Notes under the pieces: model-generated
The model's database searches: none
The model's input: only the letters and a program-made list of their open reading frames with translations
What the model was told of the DNA's origin: nothing
Assembly (NCBI GenBank): GCA_029247315.1
Contig: JAQWLM010000088.1
Coordinates: forward strand, 1 to 15,927
DNA: 15,927 nucleotides
Reading direction: 5' to 3'
Source: AAA164-E04 sp014239995
GTDB taxonomy: Bacteria > Verrucomicrobiota > Verrucomicrobiia > Limisphaerales > AAA164-E04
Shown: positions 1-7,470 of the stretch, piece after piece
Numbering within the stretch: position 1 is the stretch's first letter
Layout: each line of letters opens with the position of its first letter
Translations under genes and position numbers: made by a program

Positions 1-1278
1 TATTGCAAAGGTGTAGGTAGCCTCATCTGCATCATTGCTTGTGATGGACACAGTTGCCTCCCGCAATCCGACGGCAGTTGGGTCAAAGGTCACCACAAAA
101 GTCTTTTCACCACTCGCACTTACCGTCGTCGCATCAGGCTGCGTGGTCACAGTAAAGTCAGAAGCATGCGATCCGATAATCGTGACAATGGGTGTACCTG
201 TTAAATTCAAGTCAGCGTTTCCTAAGTTGGATATCGTAAAGATCCGAGTCTGCGAACCGGTTGATACATCATGTGAACCAAAATCCGTATGATCACTACT
301 ACTTGCACTCGTATCTCCATTGACAATGTTTTGCGTGTTACCTACCACATTGATCTCAGGATTATTTGAGCCCATTACGGAAGCCCAAGTCCCACTACCA
401 TCACCGCCACCTATGTCACCGTTGATGCTGTTATCCTGCGTGGCGGTAATGCCCGCTCCATAAAACGTTGAACCTGTTGGCCAGGCATTTGAAAGAGCCT
501 CAAAGTCTGTGTAATCACCCCTGTTTTGCATGTAGGTGGCAAAGTTGGTATACGCAGCAAGATCGAATTCAATGATGTAGTAATTTTCAGTGTTACCATC
601 TCCATCCAAATCTTCTTCAGGACTTAAAGCATAATAAATAGTGAGACTGGCGTTGTAATTGTTACCAGTGGTTCTTGTATAAGCAGAGGTGTGATACTCA
701 TCGGCATTGGATTCATACACGACAAAGTCGTCTCCAGAACCACTACTAATGGTAGTATTATTGGGGCGGGTGTTGGCGTCCGCGGATCCATCATCGTCAA
801 TTGGAAGGAAATAGATACTGTAATCGTAACTAGTTCGATCATCGGTTACTAAACCCGTGCTGGAGTCATAATCACTCCCAGAGTTTTCCTTATAACCACT
901 ATTTTGTATCACATCGAGAACGAGAGATGTTTCGGGAACACCATCTGCATTCAGGTCAAGCACCGTATTGCCGTAGCGCATCTTCAGCGCCTTACTTCCA
1001 CCTTGCTCGATTCTGTATTTTATTTTTATTTTAGAATTGGAACTCAAAAACTGGTACTGCAAATACGGATAAGTAGTTGACCCTACAATATCGGGTGCAT
1101 TGGCTGTCCAACCACCATCGTTTCCCGAATCTTTACCGGGGTCCTGCGCAAATCCCAACGTGGTGTAAGACTGGGAATAAGCCTGAAATACGAAAAAGCA
1201 TGTCCCCACAATTAGGAAAAGCCGGGTATTTTCAACTATTTGCCCCCATCTAAAGAGAAAATCATTCATATAGGTCAT
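1..1278 (-). CDS. Secreted choice-of-anchor-D domain protein (C-terminus outside window)
   Basis: An open frame of 426 codons runs off the window edge with no stop. The N-terminus has a hydrophobic stretch at about residues 20-34 ending in AYSQ, which looks like a signal peptide. Residues 37-300 match no family I can name. They are rich in Asp, Asn, Ser, Thr and Tyr and contain loops that resemble calcium-binding loops: DLNADGVPE near 108-116, DDDGSADAN near 161-169 and DLDGDGNTE near 223-231. From about 308 (PEINVVGNTQNIVNGD) to 426 the sequence follows the choice-of-anchor-D/ASPM-SPD-2-Hydin immunoglobulin-like repeat, with landmarks DFGSHDV, FTISNLGNADLNLTG, DFTV and FVVTFDPTAVG. Such repeats are common in large PVC and Bacteroidota surface or secreted proteins, often before a C-terminal sorting signal. 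The ATG at 1278 is used; one at 1269 is also in frame, and neither has a clear Shine-Dalgarno. A secreted, possibly surface-attached role is inferred. The gene is more AT-rich than the right-hand genes. Confidence 0.85.
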   Translation of the reverse strand, partial: MTYMNDFLFRWGQIVENTRLFLIVGTCFFVFQAYSQSYTTLGFAQDPGKDSGNDGGWTANAPDIVGSTTYPYLQYQFLSSNSKIKIKYRIEQGGSKALKMRYGNTVLDLNADGVPETSLVLDVIQNSGYKENSGSDYDSSTGLVTDDRTSYDYSIYFLPIDDDGSADANTRPNNTTISSGSGDDFVVYESNADEYHTSAYTRTTGNNYNASLTIYYALSPEEDLDGDGNTENYYIIEFDLAAYTNFATYMQNRGDYTDFEALSNAWPTGSTFYGAGITATQDNSINGDIGGGDGSGTWASVMGSNNPEINVVGNTQNIVNGDTSASSSDHTDFGSHDVSTGSQTRIFTISNLGNADLNLTGTPIVTIIGSHASDFTVTTQPDATTVSASGEKTFVVTFDPTAVGLREATVSITSNDADEATYTFAI

Positions 1279-1640
1279 CGCGAAAGGATTTTGATGTCTC
1301 GTTTTGGAACTCTTCAAATAACATAAAAACGTATCCTTCCTTCAGAAGTTCTTAGGAAGTTTTGAATCCTACGGTTCGAAATCTTATTTACAAGGCGGTT
1401 TTTAAGTAGCTGGAATTTAATAATTACAACTACTCCATTCATAACTCTCCCCACCCCCATTCGAAAAATCATTCCATCAGTCTAATAACTCATCATGCCG
1501 GGATGAAATTCGAGAAAACACTGCGTTGCTGACTATTTCTGCCTGAGTAACGGAAAATAGTAGCCCTTGACCTGAATCCTCTTGGCTACAGGATCACACC
1601 AACACGACACAAAATCCATGTCACGCGATGTGGAAGTGGT
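1279..1640. other. AT-rich intergenic stretch without recognisable genes
   Basis: No convincing reading frame, RNA gene or repeat is seen. The composition is AT-rich, like the gene to its left, and must hold that gene's promoter. A small inverted repeat (CTTCCT at 1336-1341 with AGGAAG at 1354-1359) lies about 60-80 bases upstream of its start. With a 6-bp stem and a 12-base loop it is too weak to call a regulatory site. Confidence 0.6.
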
Positions 1641-1751
1641 CTAGGCCTTTTCTGAGTATGGACGAGGTTTCAGGAACTGCAGCTCTACCAGGGCCTTCAT
1701 GCGAGCCAGACATGCGGACAGGTGCGCTTTATACCCAAGACCACCATGGAT
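1641..1751 (-). pseudogene. C-terminal remnant of a SanA/YdcF-like gene
   Basis: Read on the minus strand this piece encodes IHGGLGYKAHLSACLARMKA followed by LVELQFLKPRPYSEKA and a TAG stop. It lines up with the C-terminal part of the intact SanA/YdcF-like protein about 1 kb downstream (LHGYHGYKTHLREYLARVKA, then LVDVHFLKYRS). At DNA level the stretch around TCTACCAGGGCCTTCA is nearly identical between the two. An in-frame TAA lies directly before the similar block, and no start codon or upstream domain remains in this frame; weak similarity may continue in another frame, which suggests a frameshift. This is the decayed tail of a paralogue, left by a duplication or an old insertion. It is almost certainly not translated into anything functional. 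Confidence 0.7.
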
Positions 1752-1839
1752 TTATTTCCAACAATTCTCCTACTCACTGCAAAACATAGCCTGAAATACC
1801 CAAAAGCCGAGTATACCCGATTTTTCCTCCGGGTGTATA

Positions 1840-2472
1840 ATGAGATACATTGCAACAACGGAAATCAACGTAATCAAGGATAACGGGATACAAACACAGA
1901 TACAACACACTGTCAGAGAGTCACTTGAGAAAGTCATCGATCCAGAAATCGGACTTAGCATCGTGACCAGGGGTCTCCTCCACGAGGTTCACATCCAGAA
2001 AAATGGAACGGACACAGAAAAAATCATCGTCACGATTGGAAGAACCAGCCTCACTTGCCCCTACAAGGCCACTCCGCGCGCACATGCCACCGCCGCCTTA
2101 AAAAAGGCCCTGCCTGGACTAAACCAAGTGGTTGGAAACCTGTATTTAACAGGGACTTGGTCTCCAGATCACATTGGACAGGCACTGGAAACAAACACCA
2201 TTGATGAGAATCATAGGAAGGATAAAAAGCCTTCCAGCCTTTCCTCCACGGGGCAAATGGCGTGGCAACGCGTACCATTCCTTGGAGTTGCCATGGTCAG
2301 CATGTTGCTCGGCATGGTGGGTGGTTTAATACGCATGGGAGTCGTGCTGCAGAACCCCACCCACATATCAGTGACACACCATGGGGCACTGATGGTCATT
2401 GGATTCCTTGCAACCCTAATTTCGGTAGAACGCGCTGTTGCCATTGGAAAACGCTGGGGATGGATGCCATGA
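1840..2472 (+). CDS. MIP18/DUF59 Fe-S assembly domain fused to truncated membrane domain
   Basis: The predicted product has 210 residues in two parts. Residues about 20-115 are a MIP18/DUF59 (PaaD/SufT-like) domain, which in other proteins helps load Fe-S clusters. Landmarks are VIDPEIG near 32-38, the conserved Cys in SLTCPY (C73), and the WSPDHI end motif near 107-112. A polar linker (about 117-140) leads to two membrane segments, about 146-168 and 183-202, with the motif VTHHGALMVIGFLATLISVERAVAIG. This resembles the start of multi-helix NnrS-like haem/copper membrane proteins, where an early HG-L(M)-GF helix is typical, but that assignment is tentative. The frame stops at TGA right after the second helix, and reading through soon meets another stop, so the membrane part is very short for such a family. 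The gene may be a broken remnant or a two-helix anchored MIP18 protein. There is no obvious ribosome site. The next 250 bases hold no gene I can recognise. Confidence 0.6.
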   Translation: MRYIATTEINVIKDNGIQTQIQHTVRESLEKVIDPEIGLSIVTRGLLHEVHIQKNGTDTEKIIVTIGRTSLTCPYKATPRAHATAALKKALPGLNQVVGNLYLTGTWSPDHIGQALETNTIDENHRKDKKPSSLSSTGQMAWQRVPFLGVAMVSMLLGMVGGLIRMGVVLQNPTHISVTHHGALMVIGFLATLISVERAVAIGKRWGWMP

Positions 2473-2725
2473 GCAATGTCCATTCTCCCCAGCGATGCGC
2501 TTTGAATTCCGGATAGATCATGTGAGGATCTTAGGATAGTGGATCGTCCTGCTCATCCGTGTCTTGCGTTTTTCATCTCCCAAATTGCACTATTTCAACC
2601 CCCAAGGCCGCAATGGGATTTACAGGGATACTTTCGGGGCATGACTCATGTGCAGCCCACGCGACGGGATCAAGATGCTATCTGACCTGATTGGCAGGAT
2701 GCAGAACCGCGGGAGAGGATCCCAT

Positions 2726-3394
2726 TTAAAGTAAGTGGTTTGGGAGGACGACCGGGACTTCTGGGGAGGTGGAGCGATACTTCAAGAAATGCACGTCTAC
2801 CAGGGCCTTCACGCGGGCCAGATACTCGCGCAAATGGGTTTTGTAACCATGATAACCATGAAGATCTTTCGCGGCGGCTCCAATCACCTCGATCCCAAGA
2901 GATCTGCCGATGTAAATAGCCCTCTCGATGTGGAATGGCTGCGAAATCACGGTAAAAGGTTTTCCTTGGAGGATTTTTCGGGCACGTATCATCGAATCCA
3001 GAGTGCTGAAACCGGCCTCATCCATGAAGATATGATCGCTTGAAATCCCAGCCTGAAGAAGTGATGCACGCATGTCGGCGGGTTCACTGTATTCCTCTCC
3101 AGCATGATCGCCACTGACTAGGATATAATCGATACTTTCCTCCCGAAAAAGCTGAACGGCACGCTCGATGCGATATTGAAAAAAAAGATTCAATCGACCA
3201 TCGGAAAGCTGCTTGGAGCACCCGAGCACGAGACCTACCTCTCGATGAGGCAAGCTCGCATGAACCCCGTAAATATGTGGGCTGGCGTTCCTGCCGATCA
3301 GCCAGTGAGATCCAAGCAACGCTGTCAGGAGGCAGATGAGCATTACTGGCACCCCATAGGCAAGCCACTTTCTTGCATGAAACCTACATCGCAT
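2726..3394 (-). CDS. SanA/YdcF-like (DUF218) inner-membrane protein
   Basis: The product is 222 residues with one N-terminal membrane anchor (about 11-33, flanked by basic residues), then a DUF218 domain facing the periplasm. Family marks are GLVLGCS at 54-60, the RIERAVQLF helix at 75-83, ILVSGDH at 91-97, an acidic EYSEPADM block near 101-108, AGFSTLDSMIRAR at 127-139, VISQPFHIERA at 149-159 and GIEVIGAAAKD at 167-177. In Escherichia coli SanA is linked to envelope barrier function (vancomycin exclusion at high temperature) and YdcF binds S-adenosylmethionine; the reaction of this family is not settled. The length and motif order look complete. The start is 51 bp after the stop of the outer-membrane barrel gene on the same strand, so the two may be co-transcribed, consistent with an envelope role. 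The ribosome site is weak. A decayed copy of the C-terminus lies about 1 kb further downstream. Confidence 0.85.
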   Translation of the reverse strand: MRCRFHARKWLAYGVPVMLICLLTALLGSHWLIGRNASPHIYGVHASLPHREVGLVLGCSKQLSDGRLNLFFQYRIERAVQLFREESIDYILVSGDHAGEEYSEPADMRASLLQAGISSDHIFMDEAGFSTLDSMIRARKILQGKPFTVISQPFHIERAIYIGRSLGIEVIGAAAKDLHGYHGYKTHLREYLARVKALVDVHFLKYRSTSPEVPVVLPNHLL

Positions 3395-3445
3395 GGGACA
3401 TTTTCCCGGGCACTTGTGAAAGGAACCTGATCCGAAGGGTGAGCT

Positions 3446-4378
3446 TCAGAACCTGAGACCGGCACTGATCCCGAAAAAGGGGGCAGCATCATAGGATCGC
3501 GCATCCAGTGTGCGCCCACGCAAGTCATCCACACGCCACTCACCCGCAATATTAACCCCGCCAAAGAGTGTCACGGCTCCATTAGCCCCGAGGGCATACC
3601 TTGCGCCCAGATAGACCGGAACCCCACGATCCTCCCCTACACCACTGGGGGTAGGACCGTTTCGATCCAAACGAAACCGTAATCTTTCATAACGGACACC
3701 CAGAATCAATCTCCAGGACGGATGCAAGGCATAGGACACTGACAACCCAGGCCCCTGTGAGGCCGTAAAATCCCGACCTGTCTGCAGCTTCCATCGGTCG
3801 GCAAATGCCCAGTCGACCATAAGGATGGGAAAGTAACTGGCCCCCTCCTCGATCTGTCCCATGATTCCAAATCCAGGACCCAGTCTCAAGCGCGGATGCA
3901 CCTCATAGAACAACCCAGCAATCCCTCCCCCAGTGATGGATTGCCCCACATCGGCCTGTTCCTCCGCTGCGGTGCGCAATGATGGAATGGCCAGAAGGGT
4001 CCATGCTTCCCCCATTTGCCTCCTTAAGGGTAGACCCAGACGTAAGGAGTGCACCGTTCCCACGGGGGCTCCCGCTGCGCTCATCCCGCCTGATCCCGAA
4101 AAATCATAATTGCTTTGCTGATACCCAAAACTCAGTGCGGCACTGTTCGCCACATCCGACCGGACTCCAACAGAGATTCTGGCTGCATAGCGGTTCACAG
4201 CAAAATCGCCACCCCCCTGAAGCCCGCTCTTTACTTGATGGTTCCAGGCTGCCTCATAGCGGTTGAAAAAAACCTTGCCGCTTCCGGATTGGATCCGGTC
4301 ATCTCCATTGGCAAGCACGCTGCATCCAGCCACAAAAAGCCCCATGCCCCACGTCCTGGCGAAGGCAGCTCGCATCAT
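3446..4378 (-). CDS. Outer-membrane beta-barrel protein, DUF6268-like
   Basis: From the chosen start the product is 310 residues with a signal peptide (MMRAAFARTWGMGLFVAGC, then SVLANG). The mature part alternates polar and aromatic residues in short strands with Gly/Asn turns and ends in GISAGLRF; a terminal Phe is the usual outer-membrane barrel signature. Segments such as SITGGGIAGLFYEV, SQGPGLSVSYALHPSWRLIL, GVRYERLRFRLD, GVGEDRGVPVYLGARYAL and GEWRVDDLRGRTLDARSYDA recall the DUF6268 barrel group. That match is from memory and moderately sure. Function and cargo are unknown; a porin-like or structural role is inferred. The ATG at 4378 is preferred because AGGGG lies about 7 bases upstream; an in-frame start at 4438 would add 20 residues before the signal peptide. 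The peptide contains V-A-G-C, which fits a lipobox, so lipoprotein processing cannot be excluded, though it would be unusual for a barrel. Confidence 0.75.
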   Translation of the reverse strand: MMRAAFARTWGMGLFVAGCSVLANGDDRIQSGSGKVFFNRYEAAWNHQVKSGLQGGGDFAVNRYAARISVGVRSDVANSAALSFGYQQSNYDFSGSGGMSAAGAPVGTVHSLRLGLPLRRQMGEAWTLLAIPSLRTAAEEQADVGQSITGGGIAGLFYEVHPRLRLGPGFGIMGQIEEGASYFPILMVDWAFADRWKLQTGRDFTASQGPGLSVSYALHPSWRLILGVRYERLRFRLDRNGPTPSGVGEDRGVPVYLGARYALGANGAVTLFGGVNIAGEWRVDDLRGRTLDARSYDAAPFFGISAGLRF

Positions 4379-4404
4379 GTGTTGGCCCCTGAGGCAGCTC
4401 GCAT
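4375..4404 (-). promoter_or_regulatory. Possible 9-codon leader ORF overlapping the barrel gene start
   Basis: Just upstream of the barrel gene, an ATG preceded by AAAGGA at good spacing opens the peptide MRAASGANT. Its TGA overlaps the barrel gene's ATG (ATGATG), the layout of translational coupling. The first 13 bases (ATGCGAGCTGCCT) recur 29 bases later at the barrel gene's second Met, so the leader could simply be a duplicated start region. Whether it is translated is unknown. Confidence 0.3.
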
Positions 4405-4458
4405 GGAGGTCCTTTGATTGTAAAAAAGATCGCATCATAAAATTAAGGTCCGTGCAAA

Positions 4459-4472
4459 GGGGCGCTCGCCCC
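4459..4472. repeat. Short GC-rich hairpin between divergent genes
   Basis: GGGGCG and CGCCCC flank a 2-base loop, forming a perfect 6-bp stem upstream of the barrel gene. There is no T-run on either side, so it is not a canonical terminator. It could sit in the barrel gene's promoter or leader, but no role can be assigned. Confidence 0.35.
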
Positions 4473-4588
4473 CTGAACAGGTAAGGTCTCAGAGGATGCC
4501 TGCGTGCGTCAAGTAAAGCAGATGAAAGGGCTTAAAACGCCTTCGATGTTAACTCATGCTGTCACGCATTCTCCTTGATCCGGAACAC

Positions 4589-4601
4589 CTGCACGATGCA
4601 A
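4589..4601. promoter_or_regulatory. Candidate operator CTGCACGATGCAA, copy 1
   Basis: This 13-mer contains TGCA-N3-TGCA, an inverted repeat, and ends about 40 bases before the carrier gene's start. The identical 13-mer occurs upstream of the amidohydrolase pair. Position and symmetry suggest an operator, but a repeated 13-mer can arise by chance in 16 kb, so this is only a candidate. Confidence 0.25.
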
Positions 4602-4641
4602 ACTGACACGCAACACCCAAGATCACCGTTCCACAAGCCTC

Positions 4642-6078
4642 ATGCACTCTGGACACAAGCCAATCACTTTCCTGCACGCCATCCTTCCGATAGCGTTCCT
4701 GGCAGCGACCATCCTTTACGGATTGATCGCCCGTCCCCTGCTGCTTGACCAGGAAGCAATGTCCCTTGAGTTTGTATTCATTCTAGCCTCCTTCTTCTCG
4801 GTGATAGAGTTGTTCTACCTTGGTTTTTCATGGAAAGAAATTCAGAGTTCGATTGTGCAAAAAATTTCGGCGGCGCTGCCGGCCTTCTTTATTCTTTTTG
4901 CCATTGGAACCATTATTTCAAGTTGGATGATCTGCGGAACCATTCCCATGCTGGTGTATTACGGCCTTGAACTGGTCGACCCGCGTTACCTGTATCTGGT
5001 ATCTTTCCTTATTCCTGTTATTTTTTCGACACTCACTGGAACAAGCTGGGGTTCAGTGGGCACCATCGGGGTCGTCTTGATCGGCATTGCCACAGCCATC
5101 GAGGCGAACCTGGGAATGACCGCTGGGGCCATCATTGGTGGGGCTTATTTCGGCGACAAGATATCCCCGCTTTCAGACACCACCAATCTGGCTGCCCTGG
5201 CGGCTGATGTGGATCTTTTCAGTCACATCCGTTCCATGATCGTAACAACGCTACCTTCCGCACTCCTGGCCTCGATGGGGTATCTCATGCTTGGATTCAT
5301 CTATCCCCCCACGCCTCAGGTGAGCACCCTGGATACTTTGACACCTTTCCTTGAATCCCTCAGGACCATGTTTTCATTTCACATCCTGCTCCTGATTCCT
5401 CCAGGCATCGTGCTTCTGGGGTCATTGCGCAAGCATGCCACCATTCCAACCCTGATGAGCTCCGTGGGCTCAGCCCTGGTATTGGCACTTATTTTCCAGC
5501 GTTTCACGATTGCCGATGTGTCCAATGCGATCTCAACTGGATTCAATAACTCCATGGCCCCATGGGCCAGCGACCTGCCCTCCCAGACCATTGCACTGGT
5601 GAACAGGGGCGGCCTCTATTCCATGAGCCAGGCCATTTTCGTGGCTTTTCTGGTGTTCTTTTTCATCGGATCCATGGATACCATCAATGCCATGCCCAGG
5701 GTAGTGACCCGCTTGTTTGCCTTCGCCAAAACCCGGTCGGCTACCATCCTTTCTGCACTGGCGGCAAGCGGGCTGACCAATGCCCTGACATCCAACCAGT
5801 ATGCCACGAGCTTCATTGTGGGAGACGCATTCAAAAGCCGTTTCGATAACTTGAAGATCCCACGAAAAGTCCTGTCCAGATCACTTGAGGATTATGGTAC
5901 GATGATTGAAAGCATGTTACCATGGACATCCACTGCTGTGTTCATGGTGGCCACGTTGGGAGTACCATGGGCAGATTACTGGCACTGGCAGTTCTTGTCG
6001 CTCTTGAATCTGCTGATCGCCCCTGGGATCGCTATCCTGGGCGTTGGCTGTTTTTACCACGAGATAGAGAAGGCATGA
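4642..6078 (+). CDS. nhaC: NhaC-family Na+/H+ antiporter-like carrier
   Basis: The product is 478 residues with roughly 10-12 hydrophobic segments and no signal peptide, the normal size for NhaC carriers. The family signature is clear: TGTSWGSVGTIG at about 132-143 and GGAYFGDKISPLSDTTNLA at 166-184, then a second-half repeat with SQAIFVAFLVFFFIGSMDTI and ALTSNQYATSFIVGDAF. NhaC members exchange Na+ and H+, but some carry organic substrates: Bacillus MleN exchanges malate and lactate, and a MetT subgroup was predicted from genome context to carry methionine. The stop codon overlaps the start of the following Cys/Met PLP-enzyme gene (ATGA), so both are probably made from one message. This favours uptake of an amino-acid substrate over simple sodium export, although the sequence alone cannot decide. 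No clear Shine-Dalgarno precedes the ATG. The preceding 200 bases are shared with the divergent barrel gene and contain a TGCA-N3-TGCA element. Confidence 0.85.
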   Translation: MHSGHKPITFLHAILPIAFLAATILYGLIARPLLLDQEAMSLEFVFILASFFSVIELFYLGFSWKEIQSSIVQKISAALPAFFILFAIGTIISSWMICGTIPMLVYYGLELVDPRYLYLVSFLIPVIFSTLTGTSWGSVGTIGVVLIGIATAIEANLGMTAGAIIGGAYFGDKISPLSDTTNLAALAADVDLFSHIRSMIVTTLPSALLASMGYLMLGFIYPPTPQVSTLDTLTPFLESLRTMFSFHILLLIPPGIVLLGSLRKHATIPTLMSSVGSALVLALIFQRFTIADVSNAISTGFNNSMAPWASDLPSQTIALVNRGGLYSMSQAIFVAFLVFFFIGSMDTINAMPRVVTRLFAFAKTRSATILSALAASGLTNALTSNQYATSFIVGDAFKSRFDNLKIPRKVLSRSLEDYGTMIESMLPWTSTAVFMVATLGVPWADYWHWQFLSLLNLLIAPGIAILGVGCFYHEIEKA

Positions 6079-7280
6079 AAGAACCCAGAAAGACATCCAC
6101 CGAAACTCAAATGGCCCACCTGGGTGAAAACCGATCCCGTTATGACGGAGCCGTGGTACCTCCTGTTTTCCAGAATTCACTTTTCACTTTTGAGAATTGG
6201 GACGACATTGACGCCGCCTTTGAAACCCGCACTCAGCGCCCCATCTACACCCGCTTGATGAACCCGACCACAAGGGTCGCCGAACAGAAAATTGCCGCCC
6301 TGGCCAGCACCTCCCGAACGGACATACAGGCACACCTGACGTCATCCGGGATGGCAGCCATGTCCGCAGCCATCTTTCATGTGGTCGAGCCTGGCGATCA
6401 CGTGATTGCTGTCAAAAACATATACGGCCCAAGTAACAATTTTCTCAACACCTACCTCCGAAAGAAAATGGAGGTGGTGACGACCTTTGTTACGGGCACA
6501 AGCCTGGAGGAATTTGAGCAGGCCATCACGGCAAAGACCAGGCTGATCGTACTTGAAAGCCCTTCTTCAGCGGTTTTTTCGTTGCAAGACATTTCCAAGG
6601 TGGCAGCGCTGGCGAAGTCCAGACGGATCACCACGTTGATTGACAATACCTGGGCCACGCCCATCTTTCAGAAACCCATGGACATGGGCATCGACCTGGA
6701 AGTTCATTCGGTCTCAAAATATATTGGAGGACATTCTGATGTCGTGGCTGGCGTGATCATCGGATCCAGTGAACGGATAAAGGATATCATCGTTCATGAA
6801 GGCGAACTCTTCGGTGGAATTGCCTCTCCATGGACTTCCTGGCTCGTTACCCGCTCACTCCGGACGCTGAGCATGCGACTGGAGCGCCACCAGAAAAATG
6901 CCCAGTCCGTGGCAACGTTTCTCGAGCAACATCCCAAGGTAAGAGAGGTGCATTACCCCGGTCTCAAGAGCCATCCTCAACATGAATTGGCCTGTCGTCA
7001 AATGAGCGGTTTCACCGGCTTGCTAAGTTTCCGCCTTGATACGGAACATCTTCCGTCCATCAAGCGATGCTTCAATGCACTGCAATATTTTCAGATTGGC
7101 GTAAGCTGGGGTGGGCATGAAAGTCTGATTTATGCACCTGCCATCAGTTACCTCAAGGAATTACCCCCTGAGCGATTCAAGGACTTGGGGATCTCCCTCG
7201 GGGACATGCGCATTTCCGTTGGCCTGGAAGATCCTGAGGACCTTTTGGAGGATCTTTCACAGGCAATCAGGCATGTGTAA
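6075..7280 (+). CDS. Cys/Met-metabolism PLP-dependent lyase or synthase
   Basis: The product is a complete 401-residue member of the Cys/Met PLP family (cystathionine beta/gamma-lyase, cystathionine gamma-synthase, methionine gamma-lyase). Visible active-site elements are YTR at 58-60 (phosphate contact from the partner subunit), SSGMAA at 90-95 (phosphate loop), IYG at 116-118 with the Tyr that stacks on PLP, LIDNTWATP with D190, and HSVSKYIGGHSDVVAG with Schiff-base K215. The C-terminal substrate loop reads IGVSWGGHESLI. Where methionine gamma-lyases have Cys after the YG, this protein has Pro, so classical methionine gamma-lyase activity is less likely; the exact reaction is open. The frame stays open further upstream, but the ATG at 6075 is preferred: it follows AGAGAAGG, overlaps the carrier's stop by 4 bp and gives a normal N-terminus. 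Tight coupling to the carrier suggests import and cleavage of the same sulfur compound. Confidence 0.88.
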   Translation: MKEPRKTSTETQMAHLGENRSRYDGAVVPPVFQNSLFTFENWDDIDAAFETRTQRPIYTRLMNPTTRVAEQKIAALASTSRTDIQAHLTSSGMAAMSAAIFHVVEPGDHVIAVKNIYGPSNNFLNTYLRKKMEVVTTFVTGTSLEEFEQAITAKTRLIVLESPSSAVFSLQDISKVAALAKSRRITTLIDNTWATPIFQKPMDMGIDLEVHSVSKYIGGHSDVVAGVIIGSSERIKDIIVHEGELFGGIASPWTSWLVTRSLRTLSMRLERHQKNAQSVATFLEQHPKVREVHYPGLKSHPQHELACRQMSGFTGLLSFRLDTEHLPSIKRCFNALQYFQIGVSWGGHESLIYAPAISYLKELPPERFKDLGISLGDMRISVGLEDPEDLLEDLSQAIRHV

Positions 7281-7340
7281 CAGCATCTGGCACAGTCTGT
7301 TGAGGTCGTATACGGATTAATTTTCAGATCCTTTGCTTAA

Positions 7341-7353
7341 CTGCACGATGCAA
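7341..7353. promoter_or_regulatory. Candidate operator CTGCACGATGCAA, copy 2
   Basis: This is identical to the 13-mer upstream of the carrier gene and lies about 118 bases before the amidohydrolase start, in the 190-bp gap after the PLP-enzyme gene. If real, one regulator could control both forward units. Otherwise the gap shows no convincing terminator. Confidence 0.25.
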
Positions 7354-7470
7354 TAGTTCATACAGCCTGTTGTTTTGCCATCAGGATGCGTCCCTCCCCT
7401 TACCTGGCCACTGCTGGGCTTGAAAACATCTGGAGTTTGACACGGTCATCTTCCATAATAGGTCTTATTC

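Noticed and set aside
35..292. Plus-strand frame opposite the choice-of-anchor-D gene
   Set aside because: The minus-strand frame is continuous from 1278 to the window edge and encodes clear family motifs; the plus frame is a shadow.
2473..2725. Continuation of the NnrS-like domain after the TGA
   Set aside because: Reading all three frames gives only short peptides with early stops and no further membrane helices.
5922..6074. Longer N-terminus for the PLP enzyme inside the carrier gene
   Set aside because: The carrier's own C-terminus is clearly coding here in another frame, and the ATGA overlap with AGAGAAGG gives a better start.
7437..7460. TTGACA followed by TAATAG as a sigma-70 promoter before the amidohydrolase gene
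   Set aside because: The -35-like box is good, but the spacing to TAATAG is only 13 bases and no proper -10 lies at 16-18.
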